Assembly (NCBI GenBank): GCA_963663945.1
Contig: OY760687.1
Span: forward strand, 310,001-374,000
Source: Bin87 sp963663945
GTDB taxonomy: Bacteria > Chloroflexota > Dehalococcoidia > Lucifugimonadales > UBA3495
Direction: 5' to 3'
DNA length: 64,000 nucleotides
Made by a program: the position numbers and the translations under genes. The notes below the pieces were generated by a model that saw only the letters and a list, made by a program, of their open reading frames with translations, had not been told where the DNA came from and ran no database searches. Shown here piece after piece: positions 34,131-42,754 of the stretch (positions within the stretch are counted from its first letter, which is position 1; every line of letters starts with the position of its first letter).

Positions 34131-34500
34131 CGTACTCGTCCATCACGCGGCGGAGTTCCTCTTTGTCGGAGATGTCAACCAGCAGCTCGCCGCCCTGCCA
34201 CTTGGGCAACCTTTCCATCAGCTCCTCAGCAGTTTCCGGTGGGGGTTGCCCATCGTCCTCGTCCAGAATGCGGTATAGCTCCTCCCGATTGGAAATATCA
34301 ACCAGCATGGGCCCAGCCGGCAACTTGGGAAGTTCCGGAAGTGCGCGATCGGTTGGGTCAGTCGTCGATTCCTGCGGGTATTCCTGCAGTACCCGGAGAA
34401 TGCCAGCCTCCGCCAGCGCAGACACGGTGGTGCCCCGACGTTTGGCTTCCGCGTACAGCCGCTCCACTATGGCTTCGTCGATGTTCAGCGTCGTTTGCAT
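34120..34500 (-). CDS. vapB: VapB-type antitoxin with duplicated C-terminal segment
   Basis: The protein has 126 residues. Residues 1-40 have a ribbon-helix-helix-like start (Q-T-T-L-N-I-D ... V-S-A-L-A-E-A). The rest carries two copies of a 28-residue element: residues 57-84 and 98-125, each L-P-K-x4-G ... L-V-D-I-S-x2-E-E-L-x-R ... D-E-x-D-G, identical at 17 positions. A single copy would be the expected toxin-binding tail. ATG 34500 is preferred to TTG 34509. Confidence 0.8.
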   Translation of the reverse strand: MQTTLNIDEAIVERLYAEAKRRGTTVSALAEAGILRVLQEYPQESTTDPTDRALPELPKLPAGPMLVDISNREELYRILDEDDGQPPPETAEELMERLPKWQGGELLVDISDKEELRRVMDEYDGF

Positions 34501-34533
34501 GATGCTCAACTCTTAGCTGGGGTTTTCTCCAGA

Positions 34534-35868
34534 TTACACCGTTTGCCCCGTAAACCGCCAACTTCCCAGCAGCGCCGCCGGCACGTGCATCGCCACGCCC
34601 GCCTCGTTCAGGTTCAGGTACGCAGTATTCGACAGGGCCTGGCAGCCGGCCAGGGCTTCAACGTAGCTCTGGGTGAACCGCAGGTTCTTCACCGGCGTGG
34701 TTATCTCACCGTTCTCGATCAGGAACGTGCCGTCCCGCGTCATGCCGGTCATCACGCAGCCGCGGTTGTGCGACAGGCGGGTGTAGTAGAAGCGGGTGAT
34801 GTACAGACCGCGTCCAACCGATGCGATCAGATCCTCGGTGGTGCGGTCGCCGGCCCTCATGAACAGGTTGGTAGCCGTCGGCCCGCCCGTGGCTCCCCGC
34901 TGGTGACCGGTGGACCCCACGCCGGCTTTGGCGGCGGTGTAGGTGTTGTAAACCGGACCCTCAACCATGCCATCGGTAACGATCTCCACGCGCTGCCGGG
35001 GCACGCCCTCTGCGTCAAATGGGACCGGCCACCCGGCCGAATCCAGGCCATCGTCGTAGATGGAAACCAGCGGACTCATCGCCGGTTGACCTTGCAGGTC
35101 GCTCATCCAGCTGCGCCCGTCCTGCACCATCTGCGCGCCCATGCCGTAGAAGCTGAGCGCTTCCAGCATGTCGTCCACCGCATAGTTCTCCAGCACCACC
35201 GGGTACTCGCCCGGTTCCAGGTCCTGGGGATTGCGGCCGCGCACCGCCTTGCCGATGGCCTCGTCCGCCAGCGCCTCGCCGTCGATTGTGTCAATGCGCC
35301 AGCCGCCGCCCTTGGACCAGCCCGCCGAATCGTCGCTGCGGGCGGTGATGAGCAGGCCGGAGAACGAACCCGCGTGGTAGGCATCCGCGCCCAGCGTGCT
35401 GACCACGGCCAGTTCGGTGGCTCCGGTGCGGCAGAAGCCGGCGGCGTCCAGCGACAGGTCGGCGGCTTTGTGACATACCATGCCGGCGATAGCGGCGCGC
35501 CGGTCAGCATCGCAAATTGCCGTGGCTTCGTCGTACGCGGCCACGGATTGAGCGGGCGCAGGTTCCGGCAGGCCGGGAAACTCCGGGTCTTCGGGCATGA
35601 GCCGGGCGTACTCGGCGGCCTGGCGCACCGCGTCAGCGAGGCCCGTTTCCGACAGGTTGTTGGTGACCGCGCGGCCCTGGCGTTTGCCGATAGCGACCCG
35701 CACGTGCGCAATCGCGTCCTGGTGCGCCACGTTCTGGTGGATGCGGTTGTTGGCGAACCGGGTCAGCGCCTGCTCCGTGGCGGTCAGATATATGTCGCCA
35801 TCCGCGTCAGACGGACAGTGACGCAGCGCCTCCCGCAGCAGCGACCGTATCCGTTCCTGTCCCAGCAT
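34534..35868 (-). CDS. TldE/PmbA-type protease subunit
   Basis: This 444-residue TldD/TldE-family protein, by position and motif the TldE (PmbA) partner, contains G-x-Y-P-V-V-L, T-G-H-Q-R-G and a C-terminal N-x-G-x-A-x-H-V. No HExxxH zinc motif is present, as expected for TldE. ATG 35868 lies 18 bases after the TldD stop. The pair forms a heterodimeric metalloprotease that degrades unfolded peptides and trims some RiPPs. No RiPP precursor was noticed here. Confidence 0.88.
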   Translation of the reverse strand: MLGQERIRSLLREALRHCPSDADGDIYLTATEQALTRFANNRIHQNVAHQDAIAHVRVAIGKRQGRAVTNNLSETGLADAVRQAAEYARLMPEDPEFPGLPEPAPAQSVAAYDEATAICDADRRAAIAGMVCHKAADLSLDAAGFCRTGATELAVVSTLGADAYHAGSFSGLLITARSDDSAGWSKGGGWRIDTIDGEALADEAIGKAVRGRNPQDLEPGEYPVVLENYAVDDMLEALSFYGMGAQMVQDGRSWMSDLQGQPAMSPLVSIYDDGLDSAGWPVPFDAEGVPRQRVEIVTDGMVEGPVYNTYTAAKAGVGSTGHQRGATGGPTATNLFMRAGDRTTEDLIASVGRGLYITRFYYTRLSHNRGCVMTGMTRDGTFLIENGEITTPVKNLRFTQSYVEALAGCQALSNTAYLNLNEAGVAMHVPAALLGSWRFTGQTV

Positions 35869-35885
35869 CCCCGTGCATCCTGACT

Positions 35886-37361
35886 TCAGCGCATCACGCC
35901 GACGCGCACGTTGCGGAACCGCGACGGACTGGCGCCGTGGCTGGTGTGCGCGATCTGCCCCGGTTGGCCCTTGCCGCACCGCGGCGTCCCCCAGAGCTGC
36001 CAGTGCTGCGGCCCGCACACGGCGTCGCAGCTACGCCAGAACTCCGGCGTGATGCCGGTGTAAGTGCAGTTACGCAGCAGCCGGCCCAGCTTGCCGTTCT
36101 TGATCTCCCGCCCGACCTCGGCGCCGAACTGGAAGTTGTAGCGGCGGTCGTCAATCGACCACGACCGGTTGGTCTCCAGGTAGATGCCGTCCTCGGTGTC
36201 TGCGATCAGGTCGTCCAGCGTCCATTCGCCCGGCTCCAGGCTGACGTTGGTCATGCGAATGAGCGGGATGCGGTTCCACGAGGAGGCCCGCATGCAGCCG
36301 TTGGAAGGCAGGTCCAATCGGGTCGCCGACTCCCGGCTCATCAGGTAACCGACGAACCGCCCGTTGCGGATGATGTCGGTCGCCTGCGCTGGCAATCCCT
36401 CGTCGTCCCAGCCGAAGGTGCCCAACCCGGTGGCGCTGGTGCTGTCGGCGGTGATGTTGACCTGCTCCGACCCGTACCGGAAATCGTGCAACAGGTCGGG
36501 CGTGAGGAAGGACGTGCCGGCGAACGCCGCCTCGTCGCCCAGCGCCCGGTCCAGCTCCACCGCGTGCCCGCAGGACTCGTGGATCTGCAACGCCAACTGG
36601 CTGCTGTCGATGATCAGGTCGGTGTCGATGTTCGAGGGGCAGGGCTCGGCGGTGAGCAGTTCGGCCGCCTCTTCGGCGGTGCGCCGCGCGTTGCCCGGCA
36701 GGTCCATGGCGACGACATACTCCCAGCCGGCGCATCCCTGCTGCCGCCCGTGGGATTGCGGATACGAACGCCGCTGGGTCTCGCCGTTGCCCACGGCGGT
36801 GGCCTGCACGCCCCCGCCGGCCTCGCGGATGGTCTGGGTAACCAGCGCTCCCTCGGTGTTCGCGAAGGTGCGCTCCTCGCGGATGAAGACCACGTTGGCC
36901 ATGCGCGCCGTGACCTGCGGAACCGCGGCCATCTCGCGGTCCGCCTCCAGCAGCAGGGCCAGCTTGTCGTCCAGCGGCACCGCGAAGGGATCGACGCTGA
37001 TCGGCGTGGTGTAGCTGCCCTGGCTGGTAACCGGAGAGCCGAGCAGTTGGGCTGCGGTCTGCCCCGAGCCGTTATGGCTCGCCGAGGCCCGCGCGATCTG
37101 CACCGCCTGCGCCGCCGCCGCGTCCGCCGCCTCGGTGGTCAACTCCCGCGTCGAGGCGAAACCCCACGCCCCCTGGAACACCGCCCGTATTCCCAGCCCC
37201 ACCGATTCATCGGCGGTCATGGTCTCCACCACCCCGTTGCGTACCACGATGCGCTGCTCCCGGTTGGACACCAGGCGGATGTCCGCATACTCCGCGCCGC
37301 GAGCGCGGGCGGTGTCAAGGGCGGTAGCGATGAGAGGGTCGATAGCACAACTCATGGTCAA
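35886..37361 (-). CDS. tldD: TldD-type metalloprotease subunit
   Basis: This 491-residue TldD has the catalytic Zn motif H-E-S-C-G-H and following conserved segments (S-S-Q-L-A-L-Q-I before it, G-C-M-R-A-S-S after it). The C-terminal part has the H-T-S-H-G-A-S-P-S-R-F-R-N-V-R-V-G-V end. It starts inside the last bases of the preceding nuclease-like gene (four-base overlap). It acts with the TldE gene downstream. Confidence 0.9.
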   Translation of the reverse strand: MTMSCAIDPLIATALDTARARGAEYADIRLVSNREQRIVVRNGVVETMTADESVGLGIRAVFQGAWGFASTRELTTEAADAAAAQAVQIARASASHNGSGQTAAQLLGSPVTSQGSYTTPISVDPFAVPLDDKLALLLEADREMAAVPQVTARMANVVFIREERTFANTEGALVTQTIREAGGGVQATAVGNGETQRRSYPQSHGRQQGCAGWEYVVAMDLPGNARRTAEEAAELLTAEPCPSNIDTDLIIDSSQLALQIHESCGHAVELDRALGDEAAFAGTSFLTPDLLHDFRYGSEQVNITADSTSATGLGTFGWDDEGLPAQATDIIRNGRFVGYLMSRESATRLDLPSNGCMRASSWNRIPLIRMTNVSLEPGEWTLDDLIADTEDGIYLETNRSWSIDDRRYNFQFGAEVGREIKNGKLGRLLRNCTYTGITPEFWRSCDAVCGPQHWQLWGTPRCGKGQPGQIAHTSHGASPSRFRNVRVGVMR

Positions 37362-38515
37362 GGCGCACTGGAAGAAAGCGCACCGATCTCGTCTAGAGTG
37401 TCCATCAATCTGCTGGTTATCAGGTCAGCGTGCGTCACGAAATCTCTCTCAGTTACTGCCCATCCGATGTCATACCGTTGCAAATTATTGAATGGCACAA
37501 CGAAGTCGTCTACGTCAAATTTGTCAATCCACCTTTGCAGCGCTTCTCGCAGTGTTGGCGGGAGAGGGTATATTTCCGGCCTGCGCATTACCAATGAAAG
37601 AGGAGCATCGTCGTCTGGCCACCAGTTGAAACGTGCAACGTAGGGCCAGCGTCCTGACAGCGAATTGTATTTGCTGATTGTCAGCCCGTTCTTGCCCCAA
37701 GCCGCATAAGCACCCGACTTTTCAACTGTGTCAATGAGCGACTCTAGAGCGCTGCGCCCGGAAGGGGTGCAGCGCTCTAACACTTCTTCTCGTATGCTGG
37801 CTCTGCGTGCATCGGGACGCCGAGTGTTTAGATTCGCTTCAGCTTGTCCTATAACCCGCGAAACCAGAGCATCGCCGAATTTGCCTGGGTACTGCTTGAC
37901 CTCAACCGCTAGCACCTCAAGGTTGTCTCGGGTCTGCTCATTGAGGAACTTGACCACCCTCTCCAACTCGGCAGGGATTTCGTCGGCAACAAAGAGAAGG
38001 CGCAAGCGATTGGCATCTAGATTCGTTGCCGCCCTGTCCCAGAACTCGTCAATGAGATCCTCGAGGTCTGCTTCCTCATCTGGTTCGGTGTCGTCGTCTG
38101 GTTTCAACAATTTCCGTAGTTCGATGACAGGGTCTGCGTCCCGTTTTACAGAGTCCTGCTCGAATGCGCTGCGCAGACCACCACCTGACCATACGCCTGA
38201 GGCGGTCGCGGCGTAGTCCAGCATCTGTCCAACGATGTTGCGCCGGATCTCCCGATTGGAACCCCGTTTTACCTCGACCAGCGTGGGACGCGCGTCCTGG
38301 TCAATTAACAAATGATCGACGGCCCAGCCCTCAACGGGCATCTCACGCCTGATCAGGATCCAGCGCAACGGGTCGGCTGGACGTATTTGGTCGCCACCCA
38401 GCAGTTCAGGGTGCTGTCCAATCAGCTCTTGGAGCAATTCTTCCGTCTCGAATCGCTCCTCGACCAGCGGCTCCAGTTCACCGTTGGCGTTGCGTATGTA
38501 GATCCGTTCGGCCAT
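37358..38515 (-). CDS. PD-(D/E)XK-like nuclease-fold protein, 385 residues
   Basis: An N-terminal domain (about 50-110) shows W-A-V-D-H-L-L-I-D ... T-L-V-E-V-K-R-G ... R-R-N-I-V-G-Q-M-L-D-Y-A, fitting a PD-(D/E)XK core (Asp, then E-x-K). The C-terminal half is unknown. The protein has no signal or membrane segment. A four-base overlap with tldD implies coupled translation, though a functional tie to the protease is unproven. NucS-like endonuclease or a DUF of that type is a possible relation. Confidence 0.65.
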   Translation of the reverse strand: MAERIYIRNANGELEPLVEERFETEELLQELIGQHPELLGGDQIRPADPLRWILIRREMPVEGWAVDHLLIDQDARPTLVEVKRGSNREIRRNIVGQMLDYAATASGVWSGGGLRSAFEQDSVKRDADPVIELRKLLKPDDDTEPDEEADLEDLIDEFWDRAATNLDANRLRLLFVADEIPAELERVVKFLNEQTRDNLEVLAVEVKQYPGKFGDALVSRVIGQAEANLNTRRPDARRASIREEVLERCTPSGRSALESLIDTVEKSGAYAAWGKNGLTISKYNSLSGRWPYVARFNWWPDDDAPLSLVMRRPEIYPLPPTLREALQRWIDKFDVDDFVVPFNNLQRYDIGWAVTERDFVTHADLITSRLMDTLDEIGALSSSAP

Positions 38516-38526
38516 GTTGACCGGAC

Positions 38527-39087
38527 CTACACTGGCAAAAACGGCTCGTCAGATGCCGGCGGCAGCTGCTCGAAGGCGTTGATGTTGAATGCGAGGACGG
38601 AGTAGTAGCCCATCAGGTTGGTCAGCTCGATCAGGCCCCGGTCGCCGAACTCGGCGCGGGCGGCGTCGAAGGTGGCCTGCGAGACGCGGCGGGTGCGGAA
38701 GAACTCGCGGCCGTAGTTGATGACCGCCGATTCTGCGGACGACAACGCGGGCAATTCCTGCTTGTCACGCAGGGCGTCCACCAGCGCATCGCTCAGCCCC
38801 GCCCGCCGACCGGCCGCGGCGTGGGCGTGCCAGATGAATTGACAGTCCAGCTCCCGCGCGGTGGTTATCATGGCGAGTTCCGCCACGTTGTCGGGCAGGG
38901 TCGAACCCCCAGCGCGGAGGTAGTCCCGCAAAACCTCGCCCCGCTGGGCGATCTCCGGCACGTGGAGCTGCACGGCGATGGGCCCGAACTCAGGCACCGC
39001 TCCGCCGCGTGCGGATACGATAGCGTCAAAAGCGTCAACTTGTTCCTGCGGCACGGCATCCCGGGACGCGATGGGGAAACGAGGCAT
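38527..39087 (-). CDS. Carboxymuconolactone-decarboxylase/AhpD-like protein
   Basis: This 186-residue helical protein of the CMD family has E-L-A-M-I-T-T-A-R-E-L-D-C-Q-F-I-W-H-A-H-A-A-A. Only one Cys is in the usual C-x2-C/H region (D-C-Q-F-I-W-H), so AhpD-type peroxidase activity with a C-x2-C pair is unlikely. It resembles the second copy near 49 kb. GGAGA precedes the ATG. Confidence 0.85.
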   Translation of the reverse strand: MPRFPIASRDAVPQEQVDAFDAIVSARGGAVPEFGPIAVQLHVPEIAQRGEVLRDYLRAGGSTLPDNVAELAMITTARELDCQFIWHAHAAAGRRAGLSDALVDALRDKQELPALSSAESAVINYGREFFRTRRVSQATFDAARAEFGDRGLIELTNLMGYYSVLAFNINAFEQLPPASDEPFLPV

Positions 39088-39112
39088 GGTGCATTCTCCT
39101 GTCAGGTGCGGT

Positions 39113-39499
39113 TTAGTTGTCAGCAGCGACTAGTTCAGCGTCGGGGGGTTCCGTAAAAACTGGCTCCCCATCAGCTTCCAGATGACGGTGATTTATCAAC
39201 GCGCGCAAGAGCTGTTGGTGGCTGCGCCGAATCTCGGCAAGCAGATTTGCTTGGGATTGCTCAATTTTGTCGGAAAGTTCCTTATGAACGACATCAATTT
39301 TGTCGGAAAGTTCCTTGTGGACGGCGTCGATTCTGCCGGAAAGTTCCTTGTGGGCGCCCTCGTTCTTCTCGTTGGCGTCCTTGAACTCATTCCGCTTCGG
39401 AAGGTTCCCCAAAGCGTAGGCAGCACCGACGCCACCAATAAACAACATCGCGCCAAGTGCAATAATCGCTATCAACTCAGCGTTTTCAATCACGACCAA
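39113..39499 (-). CDS. Membrane-anchored coiled-coil protein with hendecad repeats
   Basis: This 128-residue protein has one N-terminal hydrophobic segment (about 8-32), then a coiled coil. Residues 50-82 are three successive 11-residue repeats beginning H-K-E-L-S-x-K/R-I. A Pro/Glu-rich tail follows. Function is unknown. It resembles other small bacterial membrane-tethered coiled coils. Confidence 0.7.
   Translation of the reverse strand: MVVIENAELIAIIALGAMLFIGGVGAAYALGNLPKRNEFKDANEKNEGAHKELSGRIDAVHKELSDKIDVVHKELSDKIEQSQANLLAEIRRSHQQLLRALINHRHLEADGEPVFTEPPDAELVAADN
39254..39352 (-). repeat. Three 33-bp tandem coding repeats
   Basis: The DNA coding for the three 11-residue coiled-coil units repeats every 33 bases with a few changes (each unit carries GGAAAGTTCCTTNTG on the plus strand). 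Such repeats can expand or contract by slippage without breaking frame. Confidence 0.75.
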
Positions 39500-39537
39500 T
39501 CCTCCGTCCTGCTATCAAGGTTTGTAATGCGTGCTCA

Positions 39538-40548
39538 TCACTGGCAGTGCGGAATGACTTCCTCGCCGAAGAGCTGGATGGCCTCCATGATGCGCTCGTG
39601 AGGCGGCCCGCCCGAGTGGGCGTGGCGCAGCCGCAGCAGGAAGTAATCGGCGCCCGTGGCCTCCTTCCAGCGGTGGAACTCGTCCACCACCTCCTGGGGC
39701 TCGCCCAGGATCAGGCGGTCGGGGCCAAGATTGTCGATGTTGATCTGCGATTCCTCGGTGTACTGCCGGAATTCGTTGAGGCCGTTGCGCCAGTAGTACT
39801 TGTAGGCGTCCATGACCTCCGGCCCGTACACCCGCTCGGCCTCGGCTCGCGTGGGCGCCACCCACGCATCCCGCATCAGGCACAGCACCGGTTCCTTGCC
39901 CGCTTCTTCCGCCGCGCGCTGATACGCGTTGGCCAGGGAGATGGTGTTTTCCAGGTCGGTGCTGGGGCCGGCCACGAAGCCGTCGGCGATCCTTCCGGCA
40001 CGCCGCGCTCCCGGTGTCCGGCTCGCCCCGATCCACAGCGGAGGCGCCGGGTCGGAGTAGGGCCGGGGCGTGATGGTGAGGTCGTCCAGGTTGAAGTGCT
40101 CGCCGGAGAAGGAGAACCGCTGACCGCTCCAGCATTGCCGGATGATCTCGATTTCCTCCTCGAACCGGCTGACCCGCTGCTCGATGGCGATGTCAAAGGT
40201 GCGGAAGTCGACGGGCTGGTAGCCCAGTCCAACGCCCAGGATGAACCGTCCCCGCGACACGATGTCCAGGGTGATCACGTCTTCCGCCAGCCGCACCGGA
40301 TGGTGCAGGGGCAGGAGGATCACCGAGGTGCCCAGGTTCAGCGTCGTGGTCTGCGCGGCAACCGCCGCCGACACGATGAGCGGTGAAGGCAGAAAGCCGT
40401 CCCGGTCCTGGTGGTGCTCGCCAAAGAAGCAGGAGTCGAAACCGGAGGCCTCTGCGAGCTTCGCCTCGGCCACGACCTCATCTACCCGCAGCGCCAGGTT
40501 CTCCCCGGCCGGCGGGTCTGCAATCGAACTGTAGATGCCAAATTTCAT
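39538..40548 (-). CDS. LLM-class flavin-dependent monooxygenase
   Basis: This 336-residue luciferase-like enzyme has D-S-C-F-F-G-E-H-H early, L-G-T-S-V-I-L-L-P-L-H-H-P-V-R-L-A-E-D, S-R-G-R-F-I-L-G-V-G-L-G-Y-Q and P-P-L-W-I-G-A-S. It is FMNH2-dependent by family. It is one of four LLM genes in the window and is separated from another by a small coiled-coil gene. Upstream the ribosome-binding site is only AAAGGG. Confidence 0.9.
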   Translation of the reverse strand: MKFGIYSSIADPPAGENLALRVDEVVAEAKLAEASGFDSCFFGEHHQDRDGFLPSPLIVSAAVAAQTTTLNLGTSVILLPLHHPVRLAEDVITLDIVSRGRFILGVGLGYQPVDFRTFDIAIEQRVSRFEEEIEIIRQCWSGQRFSFSGEHFNLDDLTITPRPYSDPAPPLWIGASRTPGARRAGRIADGFVAGPSTDLENTISLANAYQRAAEEAGKEPVLCLMRDAWVAPTRAEAERVYGPEVMDAYKYYWRNGLNEFRQYTEESQINIDNLGPDRLILGEPQEVVDEFHRWKEATGADYFLLRLRHAHSGGPPHERIMEAIQLFGEEVIPHCQ

Positions 40549-40581
40549 GGACGACCCTTTACGTATATAGTGTCGGTCTGC

Positions 40582-41049
40582 CTACTGACTGCCTCTTCCA
40601 TTCCGGGCAACGGCCTCGGTCAGGCGGTTCAGAGCTTCCAGAAATGCCTGGCGTTCCGCGGCTGCCAGCCGGCGTTCTTCAGCAGCGCGCTCTTCCGCTA
40701 GCCGGCGTTCTTCCGTGATCTGATCCAGCGTGTTTTTCATCAGCTCCATCATTTGGTCGTTGCGCCTGCGCTCCTCATTGTTGCGCTGTCGCTCGCGTAA
40801 GAACAACATAAGGTCGGAACCTCCGGTGACGGTGATTGCGATGCTGGAGTGGATTATGCCATGGTGCAGCACGGTGGTGGACAAATAGCGAGCCACAGGC
40901 CCGGGCCTGCACATCAACTCAACCGCGTTTTCCGGTGTGCAGGGCAGAGCGGTGTAGCGCCAGACCAACCAGGTGGCCGCTGCCGCCAGGGCGCCGAAAA
41001 GCAATGGAGCCCAGAGGGCCAGGGCCAGGGTTTTGATGCCCGACGCCAT
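40582..41049 (-). CDS. Hypothetical membrane protein with charged coiled coil
   Basis: The protein has 155 residues. Two N-terminal hydrophobic stretches (about 8-28 and around 60-80) are followed by a long Arg/Glu-rich helix (R-R-L-A-E-E-R-A-A-E-E-R-R-L) to the C-terminus. No enzyme motif is seen. It sits between two LLM monooxygenase genes on the same strand; a functional link is only suggested. Confidence 0.6.
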   Translation of the reverse strand: MASGIKTLALALWAPLLFGALAAAATWLVWRYTALPCTPENAVELMCRPGPVARYLSTTVLHHGIIHSSIAITVTGGSDLMLFLRERQRNNEERRRNDQMMELMKNTLDQITEERRLAEERAAEERRLAAAERQAFLEALNRLTEAVARNGRGSQ

Positions 41050-41080
41050 TATAGCCGCCGTGGAGCCTTACCGGGGGGCC

Positions 41081-42034
41081 TCACTTGAAATGTGACAGCA
41101 CCCGGCTCGAGAACAGCTCCATCTGCCGGAAGTAATCGTCGGCCTCGCCGGCCAGGAACCCGAATACGAAATCGCGCACGCCGGCGTCGAACCGCTCCTG
41201 CACGGCGCCGATGCAGTCCTCGGCGTTGCCTGTGATGCACAGGGCGCGGGCGATGTCCTCGGCGCTGCGTTCGGGGGTTACGTAACGTTGTCCCACGTGG
41301 GCAACGGCCGTCTCAAGGGCCTTGTCGGGATCCTCGTCGATGGCTGTGGGCTGGTTCAGACCCCAATTGAACCGGCTCAGGTCGCGCCCGGCGTGTTCGG
41401 CCATCTCCCGCACGCTGGTGTTGGACCGCCGGAGCCGGTTCACGGTGAACAGGTACGGATACCACCCGTCGCCGGCGATCGCCGCCCGACGCACCGCCGC
41501 GTCGCTGCGCCCCGCCACCCAGATGGGCGGGTAGGGTTGTTGGTGCGGCTTGGGCTCCAGCGTCACGTCGTCGTAGTTGAAGAACCGCCCGTGGTGGGAG
41601 ACGTGGTCCTCCTGCCACAGTTGCTTCATGGCGCGCAGTATCTCGTCGGTGCGCCGACCCCGGGTGTTGACGGGAATCTCCATCGCGTCGAACTCCGCCC
41701 GCGTGTCCCGCTGCCCGCTGATCCCAATGCCGAAGTCCAGCCGCCCGCCGGAAATCTGGTCCACCGTGGCCACCAGTTTGGCCAGCATCACCGGATGGTA
41801 CAGCGGCGCGATCACGATCCCCGTCAGCACCCGCAGCCGGGTGGTTGCACCGGCCGCCGCCGCCATGGCCGGCAACCCCATCACCGTGGGACGCGGCGGG
41901 TTGCCGTCCATGACGTGCTCCCCGATGGACACCCGGTCGTACCCCAGGTCCTCGGCTCGCCTGGCGAAATCCGGCAGGTCCCAGAAGTTGTCCACGCTCA
42001 GGTTGAGGCCGAAGGTGATCGAGTTGTCTGCCAT
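41081..42034 (-). CDS. LLM-class F420/FMN-dependent oxidoreductase
   Basis: This 317-residue luciferase-like protein has V-S-I-G-E-H-V-M-D, L-T-G-I-V-I-A-P-L-Y-H-P-V-M-L-A-K, I-S-G-G-R-L-D-F-G-I-G and P-P-I-W-V-A-G-R-S. It is closer to the 20990 gene than to the 39538 gene. A GGAGA ribosome-binding site precedes ATG. It is followed closely by the TlpA-like gene's end. Confidence 0.9.
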   Translation of the reverse strand: MADNSITFGLNLSVDNFWDLPDFARRAEDLGYDRVSIGEHVMDGNPPRPTVMGLPAMAAAAGATTRLRVLTGIVIAPLYHPVMLAKLVATVDQISGGRLDFGIGISGQRDTRAEFDAMEIPVNTRGRRTDEILRAMKQLWQEDHVSHHGRFFNYDDVTLEPKPHQQPYPPIWVAGRSDAAVRRAAIAGDGWYPYLFTVNRLRRSNTSVREMAEHAGRDLSRFNWGLNQPTAIDEDPDKALETAVAHVGQRYVTPERSAEDIARALCITGNAEDCIGAVQERFDAGVRDFVFGFLAGEADDYFRQMELFSSRVLSHFK

Positions 42035-42055
42035 TTCATGTCTCCTGGTGGCGGC

Positions 42056-42619
42056 TTACTGCGCCAGCATTTCGTCGGTGATCTCAGCAAGTTTCTCGCC
42101 GTTCAGCACGCCCTGCCACTTGCGATGCAGGCTGCCGTCGGCCGCGACGAAGAAGGTCGCGGGTAGTCCCAGCACCCCCAGTTCACGCACCAGGTTGTCG
42201 TCGTCTGGTGAGCCGGCCGGATAGGTCACCCCCAGTTCTTGCAGCAGGGCGATGGCATCCTCCTCGCTTCCGAGCGCGAAGGATTGGCCCAGATCCACGC
42301 CGACCAGTGTCGCGCGCCCCTCGTATTCGTCGGCGAAGGCCTGGAATTCCGGCATCTCCGCACGGCACGGCGGACACAGGCCCGCCCAGAAGTTCAGCAC
42401 CACCGGTTGGCCGCGCAGGTCAGAGACCGCCACCGTTTCCGATCCCAACTCGTCGCTGCCCTGGTACAGAGCTATGTTGAAATCGTAGATGGTCTCCACG
42501 GGTTCGGATGACTGGGCTCCGCTATTCGACGCTCCGCTATCCGAGGCGCTGCTTGAGCAGGCTGCGGCCAGCAGCATGGTTGCCAAGCCCACCATTGCCA
42601 ATATCATGATCTTTTTCAT
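42056..42619 (-). CDS. TlpA/ResA-like thioredoxin lipoprotein
   Basis: The protein has 187 residues. The signal peptide ends at lipobox L-A-A-A-C21. A Ser/Gly/Ala-rich linker precedes a thioredoxin domain with C82-P-P-C85 (W-A-G-L-C-P-P-C) and the cis-Pro loop G-L-P-A-T-F-F. It would act outside the membrane in thiol reduction, such as cytochrome c maturation. The start at ATG 42619 is set by GAGGAG ten bases upstream; two earlier in-frame Met codons lack one. Confidence 0.88.
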   Translation of the reverse strand: MKKIMILAMVGLATMLLAAACSSSASDSGASNSGAQSSEPVETIYDFNIALYQGSDELGSETVAVSDLRGQPVVLNFWAGLCPPCRAEMPEFQAFADEYEGRATLVGVDLGQSFALGSEEDAIALLQELGVTYPAGSPDDDNLVRELGVLGLPATFFVAADGSLHRKWQGVLNGEKLAEITDEMLAQ

Positions 42620-42754
42620 GGTGTTTATGCTCCTCATGGAGAAGTCCGTAAATTTATCGGTACCAACGAGGTTAGCATAGCCACCTTGCCTTGTTAAGCG
42701 CACTCCGCTGGGTTATCATCCCTGCGCCCGACTCCGACCCCGCGACGGTCTCCC

